Assembly (NCBI GenBank): GCA_963678675.1
Contig: OY783198.1
Span: forward strand, 7,011,001 to 7,075,000
Source of the DNA: Xiphydria camelus
Taxonomy: Eukaryota; Arthropoda; Insecta; Hymenoptera; Xiphydriidae
Direction of reading: 5' to 3'
Length of the DNA: 64,000 nucleotides
Under the pieces are notes generated by a model, which did not search any database, was not told where the DNA came from, and worked only from the letters and a program-made list of their open reading frames with translations. Shown one piece after another: positions 55,488 to 64,000 of this stretch. The position numbers were made by a program, and so were the translations under genes. Within the stretch, counting starts at the first letter, position 1, and each line of letters opens with the position of its first letter.

Positions 55488-58400
55488 CGTATGTGTCGTT
55501 GTCACGTATATGTGACTGCATTGTGTTGCTCCGTCATGCAGGGAACATAACTACTGAAAACCGGGGGGTACTACGAATCTGCGGATCGAATAGTAGACGA
55601 TGGACTTTATGGAAGTAGATTATCGGAGTGTAAAAGCTCGAGAGCTTCTGCTAGAGCATTGTAGAGTAATCAAAGTGCATTATATGCGCGACAATAAAAG
55701 CTAGTAATGACGGGATAGAGATGGAGGAGTGGCTCGGAGGAGTGTCTTCATCGTTGTCACGACTAGCTTTTATCATCGCATACAATATACGCTATAAGCA
55801 TTGATTCTGTGACCGTGAAAAAATTCCGGTACAAGTTAATTTCTTTAATTAAGTCTAATTATATAAATATTCTAAATAAAAAATAAATTAAACATCTGCT
55901 TCGTTGGTAAACTCGCGTTTTCTTCAGTTTGGAATTTCTACTTAACCGCGAATCTTAATTTAATTCTACGAGTGTAGGTACTCTAGGGATGAACTTCTTA
56001 GACCTCAAAAGTGTCGTTGCTTTTATAATGTGCGCACTCTTATGAGATTAAAAATTAATTTGAGAATATTTCCAAGAGCACGGAGGAAACTATCTTCGTG
56101 CACTATTTTTTTTAGAAGAAACTATGGTATTTTTGTAATAAAATGTACTTTTATTGTAATGAAATTAAACTACCGAATGTATTTTACTAACTGAACTTTA
56201 AGCCACCTCTATTTTCATCTATTTATACCGGATGTTCGATGATGAATTGACTAGATGCGCATAAGATCGCATATAAATTTGATTCTCATAATTGTTCCAC
56301 ACAGTAGTCGAAATTTTAATAAATATCCGCGTAAAATAAGTTTTTCCCGACCATTTACACGCGCGCAAAAGGAAAATTCCTCCACTCCCCGAGCGTCGAC
56401 GCCGCTGGGCTCCAATCTAAACCAATCCAATCTACACTGCGGGTCCGCGGGGTGGTCGGGGGTTGCTCCGGGGGTGTCGAGGGGTTAGCAGCCCCTAATT
56501 GGCCCCCACAGCCACCATCCGTCCATTCCTTACCTTACCCCCGACTTGCAACTCTTAACTAGGGACTCACATACGAATCAGAGAACAAACCCCGTCGATA
56601 CGAGGGGAGGTAACGGCGGTTTACACCCCTAACGAGGGAAAACAGGTCGCGGGTCGCGCATATCGCGCGAGGGATTCCTTCCATCGCTATCCAGGTGGAT
56701 TCAAGATCACGGATGATTATTATCGATCGTGTTAGTCGATTTATACGACAAAACGTTCGTATAAACCAAGAACTAATTACGTTTATTGGAAATCTATCAT
56801 CAAACCGGGCGAGTCTACATTTTAGAGACGCTTTTTTCGAATTGATTAAATTCTATAGACATTCAGGGTGGCCATAGACCTGTAAAATCGAGAAGAATCA
56901 AGGAATCTCAATAAAATCTTTTGACAAAAGAATATCGCGTCATTTATTAAGCTATCGATGTTCCTGGTTAAAAGATTTGATTGAAACCAATAGAAACGGA
57001 TAGAATTCAATAGGATTCAATAAGTCTTAATCGGATTTTTGTTGTAGAATTTTCCGATTAGTTCTTATTGATTTTTCGGCGAAATGCAATTTCTATTCAC
57101 GTCTCGATCGAATGTTATCGGTTTCAGTCAAATCGGACAAAAATGCGATTAATTTCGATTCAAATTGATTAATTTTTTTCCAATCTGAATTAATCAGGAT
57201 TCTCCACCAGGAGTGATATTAATGTTCAATACATTGTCACGGTGTGCAGTGATTAGAAAATTCGGGAAAACCGGAAATTAATAGAGCGCTTGCTCTTACT
57301 TTGAGTTTCTGCTCCTTTATATTGCATTGCATTTCAGGCCATTAATCCTTCTTTCACTTTCCCGAAGTGTTTTCATGAGTCAATTAAATGGCATGGGAAA
57401 TGCGATTTTTGTTCTGGAAAAATAAGGCAATTTTTTTAATCAAAATTTGTGGCAACCTTGACATTAATCTTCCATAATATCTTTTCGAATCAGAATTCCG
57501 AATGCTGCATCTAAACACCATTGGCTGAGTTGAACTCGGAGAAAATCCCTGCAACAAATCTCCTCAAATTTTATATCAGACGCTTCATATGCAAAATGAC
57601 GCATTTTATGTTTCGCAGTAATCCGGTTTCATTGCTGCTTTCCGCAGTGGCACTTCCAGAAAAAGGAAGCAAATCTAACGCGAACAGATCTCACCGCGAT
57701 AGCGATGTCTAACATTAACAAATTAACAAAACGTCCTCCCCCCCCCTTCCCCCATTGCAGCAACGTAGGTGAACCATAGAAAAGAGGTTGAGAACGCGCC
57801 GTGCACACATCGCGGTATTTTCATTAAATTCTCCCGAGGTCGCTCGAAAAAAAGTCTCGGGCGGGTGTATAGATATAAATCCAGTGCCTAACGCGGTCTC
57901 GCGTTACCAAACGGCGATGCGAAAAAGTGCGGCGGGGTCCCGAGCCGAAATTTATTCCGCTTTAAAAACTGCGGAATTAAAAGTAGTCGGTAGGATTCTG
58001 CGGTTGAATATATTATTGCGACGTATGTGTGCGAGCTACGTCGCCCCGGCGCCACCCTTCTTCTTTCCTTCACGAAGGGGAGTGACGGTGGTGGTAACCG
58101 CGGCGACGGTGGCGGTTTAAACGCAGTTCGCCCCGCTAAACGGTTTTTGTTTCGTTCGCCCCTATCGCCGGAACGTTGACTCGGACCACTCTTTCGAATT
58201 CCAACCCCTCCTCCGCCGCTCCTTCGATTTCGTCAAGTCGAGTCGCCTTCGACAAATATCGGTACAGCGATAACTCGCCGTAAAACGGACACGCGCGTGT
58301 GTAATTCCGATAATTGGCTTTTTATTACCGCTCGGACATGCCGTGAATATATCGCGTTCGCCGGCGAACGACGACGACGCGGTTCTCGAGTGGTGCGACG

Positions 58401-59203
58401 GGGAAGAGGGCGGCGCGGCGTAGGGCCGCAGACGACGGACATTGGCAGGGGACGATGAAACGCTGATAAATAATTGAGTGCCGATAAGTATAGGTACCTG
58501 CTTGAGTCCATTTATCGACACGCGACTCGGTCGGTCTCCGCAACCCCCCCCCCTCCCCGTCTGCGCAACCCCTTCCCCACCCGCGGCTGGAACTCCGTCG
58601 CGTCAACCCCTTCGACCCACCGCCCTCCCAGAATGTGACTCACGTTCGCGCGCGGGGTTATCGACGTTCAAATTTCCACCGGCGAAAACGACAAAAAAAA
58701 ACGGTTGAATTATTTTGGATCGCACTTCGGATATTTCGTCGGACTCTCGATTGTTTCAGTTCGCCGCCACAGTCGTTCGGAGGAGCAGCCGCCGAAGGGA
58801 TGCAGGATACAAATGACGGAGCGAAGGACAACGCGCGGAATGGAGCGCGGGAGTAATGCGCAGGGAGGTCGGAGAGGGACGACCAAGTTCCGAACACGGT
58901 AATGCACTTGAAGTCTGGGGAAAGTGAGCGAGGGACGGGGAAGCTGGGCAGAAGAGAATGTAGGGGAGGGGAACTTAGGGGGTTTACTTAGGAATACTTA
59001 AGTCGAACCATCAGCAGCGCCGAACCGAGCAGCCGAAAGACGGAGTCGCAGTTGTGCGGATTTTGGTGCCTGGTATCGTGTCCCATATGAGAAAGCTAGT
59101 CATTAGAATAGGGCCAATACTTGGTCAATTTATAGTTGCCAATCATGGGCCAAGAACTGGCTGCCTGACGTCGGGCTTTCTCTGATGGATTTCCGGGCGC
59201 CTG
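55488..59203. other. Long stretch with no gene seen
   Basis: CAGGGTGGCC near 56864 looks like a solo element end, followed by AT-rich DNA with repeated AATCGAT/GATTAAT motifs to 57240. CpG-rich DNA runs at 56380-56680 and 57780-59000, with pure C runs near 57738 and 58543. Several frames of 60-119 codons on both strands at 57788-58907 are unsupported. Confidence 0.45.
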
Positions 59204-59426
59204 CACTGAGACAAAAATATACTTGATATAAATAAACGTGCCTTTGGATAGTCACAAGAGCGTATTTATTCGATTTAAATGAATATCGATTTGATTAAAA
59301 TAACATCTAATTAATTCAATAATCTAATATTTGCGTCTAACCAATATTCATTTAAATCGAATAAATATGCTCTTGGGACTATCCAAAGGCACGTTTATTT
59401 CGATCAAGTAAATTTTTTTCTCAGTG
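59204..59426. mobile_element. Family I MITE, 223 bp
   Basis: CACTGAGACAAAAATATACT at the left and AGTAAATTTTTTTCTCAGTG at the right. Arms include GCCTTTGGATAGTC and GACTATCCAAAGGC. Flanked by TG rather than TA. It may sit in an older element spanning about 59090-60290 that has CCAATA(C/T)TTGG-like repeats. Confidence 0.75.
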
Positions 59427-59559
59427 TGCTATTATTTATAAAGTAATGGGAATCGATAATCGGCCGTACTTGAGCCTAACATTATAATTGTTTACCAATA
59501 GTTCATCAGGATATAACTTTGGTCGAAGGAATGAACGATTGCTAATCTTCCACCATTAA

Positions 59560-59938
59560 CCCTCGCCGTACCAAAATAAGATGTTAAAACTTTGGATCCC
59601 AAAGCAGGGTCACTTCTGACCCTAAACTGACTGAAAGACACAAACACATTTTTTTCCGATAACATTCAATAGCGAGTTATGGCAATTATAATTAAACAAG
59701 TTTTCATAATATCACATTTAATATTTTATTACGAAAAGACAACAATAAAGTAACTAAAATAATACAAATAAATGTGGTAAACATTTTTCCAAAAATAATT
59801 GTTTTTCAAAATTCCATTTTAGAGCCATCATTCTTATTGTAAATCATGAGAACTCACGGAAGATTACTGAAAAAAAGTGACAGCGCCAAGAAATTTACGT
59901 TTCGGGTCCACACTGACCCGGTTTCAGTAAGGCGAGGG
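59560..59938. mobile_element. 379-bp TTAA-flanked element
   Basis: TTAA on both sides; ends CCCTCGCCGTAC and GTAAGGCGAGGG in part. Just inside lie GGGTCACTTCTGACCC and GGGTCCACACTGACCC, short palindromes at both ends. The interior is AT-rich and non-coding. Target and ends suggest the piggyBac type. Confidence 0.8.
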
Positions 59939-59942
59939 TTAA

Positions 59943-61623
59943 CAGAACATTTTTAAATACCAAATTTCAATATCACATGTTACATGTTATGAAGATATTT
60001 TGCTTTGCCCTTCAAATATTCTATTAAAAACCGATGTTTTAAGTTAATTCAATATTATGAATCTATTACCGGGTTATGGCTCGGGCAAATTCATATCATG
60101 AATGGCAGGTTTTCATACCATTACTGGCCGAATGTTGCACCTAATATTTACCATGGTTAAACCAATATAGTTTGCCATGTCTGGCCGTTTATCGACACCG
60201 AATATTGGTCCGAAACTATCATCCCAGCGCTTGTCCGTTATTGAACCAGTAATAGTCCAGCGTTAATAGGCTAGTTGAACATTTCTATATGAGATGATCT
60301 CAGAGAATTACCTTTCAACAGCTGATAACTTTTCGATTATCCGTGTCGAAGGGTTCGTCGAGAATTTTACGGAAATGCGACACTATCGCTATATACCTAT
60401 AGCAACGTTCGAGTTTTCAGTCCGAACGAACTTTCCGCGCTTTTCTACGATAAATTTATTTATTGTTTATCATGATTAGCGGCGTGATGCATCAATTAAG
60501 CTCGTACACAGCGGCCGCAGAGGGACGCACGCGTGTCGGACAGCCAGATCAGACATTCGCTAAAAGCTAAAAGCTTTCCCATATTTCATTAGTTCTCGCT
60601 GCCCGCGGACTACGCGAGCTCCTGGCAACACATCGCGGCGTTCCAAGTTCTACAACTTCGACAGGTCCTGCAATTCCGCGCCCCGCGATCGATATTGGCC
60701 GACCACTCAACTTGGCGAAGTAAATTTTTAAAGAGGATCAACGTTAAATATATGCGAGTATATTGCAATATCGGTATTAATTACTTTCCGTGGATGAATC
60801 CATCTCGTTGAATGATATTATTTTATGAGAAAGACTAAAATCTTTAAAGTTTAACTCAAGTTATGTATTCTTTTTATTCCATACGTATTATTCGACGTGT
60901 TTTTCGAATATCGGACATCGTTTTAAGGGCCGTCTTTTAACATCGTTGGAAGTTGGCAAAATTGACACGATCTAGTAGGACCGCAATATTTCCTTTTTTT
61001 TTCGACTTATTTTTATGCAATATAATGCATTTTTATCGATTGTATTTGACTATTTTTAAATCGCTAGAGTGTGGCTTTTTTAATAAAATCGTCAAAAAAC
61101 TTACTAAAAATTTGAGAAGCTCACAGGCGATCCCGACAATTTCAAAGGACAGTTTAATGGAAAATAATATGTCGAGCAATATTAGATTTCTTGTGTAGGT
61201 ACTTACAGTAAATTTGGGCGCGGTAGCCGGCCTTCAAGTTAGGTACTTCTCTCAATCCAATACAATTTCTGCGTGCACATATTGGCGCACGCAGTATTTC
61301 GCGTACAATTCAGTACAACTGCGTGACACATATGGTGTATTTTCGATTTTTTGACTTTTAAGAAATATTGAATTTTTCTCATGGCACACTAGTTCAACAG
61401 ACGTGGTTGCTCAACGGAATTTCAATTATTTTTAGATGCATTAAATAATTAATCAATGAGGATTAAATACTGGTTCAGCGATTTTCATCTGATCAATCGG
61501 TGTACTTTGACTAACTATCACCTGGAAAATTCTTATGAGCTATTTTCAAAATCCCCAGAATGAAAAGATACTCCTTAAAGCGTTTTATTTAAGGAAAAGT
61601 GCATGTGTCACGTAACTAGGCTT
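59943..61623. other. No gene seen
   Basis: Bases 60060-60250 have repeated TTGGCC/GGCCAA-like motifs related to 59110-59160. The rest is mixed; a donor-like ACT/GTAAGTACC at about 61203 on the minus strand has no credible exon. Confidence 0.45.
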
Positions 61624-61811
61624 ACATACTCAGAACAACAACTTGGTCAATTTAATCAAAATCCTCTGGAGACGATCAAACCATTTGGTGAAATATGGAT
61701 CCTCCATCTGTGTGTTTGGCTAAACTGACCAATTTTTGGTTAGAATAACTAGACGAGTTTAACTAAATCCGTTTTGTCATTTTAACCTAATTACGTGTAT
61801 TTTTCTCAGTG
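61624..61811. mobile_element. Family A MITE with degraded left end
   Basis: CATACTCAGAACAACAACTT at the left and TATTTTTCTCAGTG at the right. The interior contains CCATTTGGTGAAATATGGAT and TTAGAATAACTAGA, as in other family A copies. Confidence 0.7.
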
Positions 61812-62268
61812 CAAACGATACATCCACGCGTAAATTATTAAACGGATCTCGGCAATAACGGAAAGGCACCACCAAAGCTTCCTCCGAGACGAACGCACCG
61901 AAAAGCGAGGCAGAGGTCGACGGATCGCGCGTATGCATGCAACGGTCTCCGCGTTACGGGCCTGTATCCGGTTAATAGAGTGGCGGGGATAAAAAGATTG
62001 TTCAAACAGATTAAAATGTAATTCAATTTAGATTCAATTATTGATACGCGTTTTAATTAATATCATTAAACCTAAGCGGCGAGGGGTGCGACGGGCGAGG
62101 GGTAGGCGGTAGTATAACGAAAACGATCCCGGGTTGAACTAGGTGCATGCACTGCGACGAAGGAAGCAATTCAGCTCGACTCTCCTGAAGAGGATCGATG
62201 ACGATGGGCTCTCGTCTCCGAAGAAATTATCTCGCCCTCGATAGCGGATACTCTACATTCGAACCCGC
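61812..62268. other. No gene seen
   Basis: CpG-rich at 61830-61980 and AT-rich at 62010-62070. Nothing recognised. Confidence 0.4.
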
Positions 62269-62766
62269 CCTGAGAAAAATAACACATAGTCAATTTAACC
62301 AAAATCATGGAAACGATGATCAGACCATTTGGTGAAATATGGATCCTCCATCTGTTTGGTTTGACTGACCACTTTTTAGTTAGAATGGCTAAACGTTTGG
62401 TGAAATGACTAAACGTTTGGTTATAAAATAACTAGATATTTGGTGAAACTGACTAATATTTTTGCTGGAATAAATAAATAGCTGTTTAAGATAAAAAGAC
62501 CGTCACAACTCAAAAAAGCAACATTCGTTGAAAAGGCTAGCTGAAGTTTATATGGATTTAGATTATGTTGCAATTTATCCGAAAGTTTAATATGAAAGAC
62601 ATTTTAGAAGATAATTGATGAGGAATAAGACAAATTTTACTTACATAATGTTTGTTTTTAATGTTAGGTTTGATTTTCGTTTTTTCTCAGTTGTGACGGT
62701 CTTCTTAAGCAGCGAAATATATGTTGAACTAGATTTGTCATTTTAACCTAATAATTTTTCTCATTG
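62269..62766. mobile_element. Family A MITE with nested element
   Basis: CCTGAGAAAAATAACACATA at the left and AACCTAATAATTTTTCTCATTG in part at the right. Interior motifs GACTAAACGTTTGGT repeat. It is interrupted by 62481-62713. Confidence 0.7.
62481..62713. mobile_element. Nested MITE with GACCGTCACAACTCA ends
   Basis: GCTGTTTAAGATAAAAAGAC then CGTCACAACTCAAAAAA at the left; TTTTTTCTCAGTTGTGACG and GTCTTCTTAAGCAGC at the right. It shares the CACAACTCAAAA block with 4113-4381 and 12286-12521. Confidence 0.75.
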
Positions 62767-63274
62767 CCAGTGCGGCATCTCCCAAACTTCCTTTTTTCTT
62801 CTTCATCGATCAAGTCCATCCGGATGCTAGAGTTCGATCTACGTCGTCCCGCTATTTCGTCCCCTCCCCCCAAACACCTCGGATGTCAACCCACCGCGCT
62901 CACCCCCCGACTCGGGGACCGCGTTCTATCAGTGCCGACAGGCAAACTACGTCTTGGAGTACTAGCTAATTTATAGGGAACACGCCTTGGCTCTTTGGCA
63001 ATCTGTTCCCCGCAGAGCTAGGACGCGATTCACCGCGGGCGCACGAAACTTTGAAAATTCGGCCGGCCCAGAGCTTTTCGAGATCGAGATATCTCTCTCC
63101 CGCGCCCGGCTGCCCTTTTCAAACTCGCCCACGCGCGCGACGACCCTGGAGAGGGGATCGGTGAAAAAAATTGTTTTTTTTCTTCCACCCTCGCCCATCA
63201 CGCGAGATGCACCCTCTTATTCGCGGGACGCCCCCTTCGAGTTCTCCGGAGAACCGGACGCGGGAAGGAAACTC

Positions 63275-63309
<35 letters not shown>

Positions 63310-63889
63310 CCCTCGATCCTGGCTCGAGTTCGCCCTGCAATGGCGGTCGTTAGATCGGAAATGACGTCCACCCCGTTCGTGTCGATCGCCTCTACGACGA
63401 ATCGACGGCGCGCCGTTGAAAATGTAGGGGGTGGACGGCAGGGGTGATTCGGTTCGACGTTCCTCTCGCGGTCGAAGGTCGCAGAACCAACATGTCCTTC
63501 TTGGCCGCGGGAGAAAACGCAAACACGGCTGGCGGATTAAAGGGGCTGGTCCTCAATTATGCATTGTGGAGGAGGTACACCTATACCCGAGCTTTCGCTC
63601 GATCGGGATTTCGATTAGTCGACGCGCTTGCCTCGGTAGTGTGCGCACGGTGAAGTGTTCGACTTTGTAGTTCTCATACGTACACCGCAGGTGTGTTTGC
63701 ACACGTGCGGAGATATCGGGACGGATGCCGATGTGTGGGTGTATGTGTATCGGGAAACGTCGACTCCGGCAACGCGAACTGAGTGTGGATAAATATGTAT
63801 ACGCGCGTTGGGCGACATACCGGCTCTTTGCCCCTTTGACGAGCTTCCAGCGCTTTCGGAACCGATCCTCGAGCATCTCGAGAGAGATA

Positions 63890-63929
<40 letters not shown>

Positions 63930-64000
63930 CCTTATGTAGGTACCTTACAATTTGGATGGAAACCCATGCTCGTGTCTGTGGGATACTTCGAGGTATAGGT
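62767..64000. other. CpG-rich, no gene seen; two dinucleotide repeats
   Basis: (CT)n lies at 63279-63307 and (GA)n at about 63880-63924. Many overlapping frames on both strands reflect composition. This could be a promoter-like area of a gene outside the window, but no exon is recognised. Confidence 0.45.

Noticed and set aside
58925..59070. Possible promoter with initiator-like ACCATCAGCAG and downstream AGACG
   Set aside because: The spacing does not fit a downstream promoter element and no exon follows.
61204..61330. Minus-strand exon candidate ending in ACT/GTAAGTACC
   Set aside because: About 30 open codons only, no family resemblance and no partner exon.

Overview
This is eukaryotic nuclear DNA, most likely from an insect and possibly a hymenopteran such as an ant. 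I infer this from GT-AG introns, AATAAA-type signals, CpG-rich stretches beside AT-rich ones, and a load of insect-type DNA transposons (mariner, pogo-like, piggyBac-like, Harbinger) plus one LINE tail. There is no bacterial operon structure, CRISPR array or confident tRNA or rRNA. The species cannot be fixed from the sequence alone.

Genes are sparse. (1) On the minus strand, four exons between 5992 and 1322 join with matching splice phases into a predicted secreted, histidine-rich protein of 218 residues. It matches no family I recognise. Its 3.7-kb first intron is packed with nested transposons. (2) On the plus strand, 17972-18133 encodes a 53-residue secreted peptide with four cysteines. 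A mariner remnant lies directly downstream, and its terminal repeat carries the best AATAAA for this gene. I found no other convincing host gene. Most longer open frames lie in CpG-rich DNA, where stops are rare, and overlap open frames on the other strand.

Mobile DNA is the main content. Many short elements share ends reading CAC(T/C)GAG...CTC(A/G)GTG, usually flanked by TA, but have at least five unrelated interiors. Several are nested: 3988-5452 holds two further elements, 44978-45862 holds a piggyBac-type element, 34883-35781 holds a mariner deletion derivative, and 62269-62766 holds another. TTAA-flanked elements lie at 4455-5405, 44584-44668, 45031-45658 and 59560-59938. Larger elements are 21303-23334 (long terminal inverted repeats and a coding tail), 36605-40160 (AAGGTT-rich ends, an internal hairpin array) and 40212-40986 (pogo-like). 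Coding relics comprise a LINE tail (6281-6510), three IS630-Tc1-mariner pieces (14286-14574, 18357-18560, 35257-35388), Harbinger (18607-18758), piggyBac (45346-45486) and an unassigned C-terminus (22231-22533).

Between the repeats are long stretches of apparently single-copy DNA. Two sites resemble the CTCF consensus (12406-12420, 51182-51196) and there is one cluster of homeodomain-type TAATTA sites (25078-25276). The most unusual feature is the array at 38130-39735: five palindromic hairpins about 355 bp apart, with spacers that occur in both orientations. The secreted four-exon gene with a duplicated FF-containing motif and the small cysteine peptide are the best leads for undescribed host biology.
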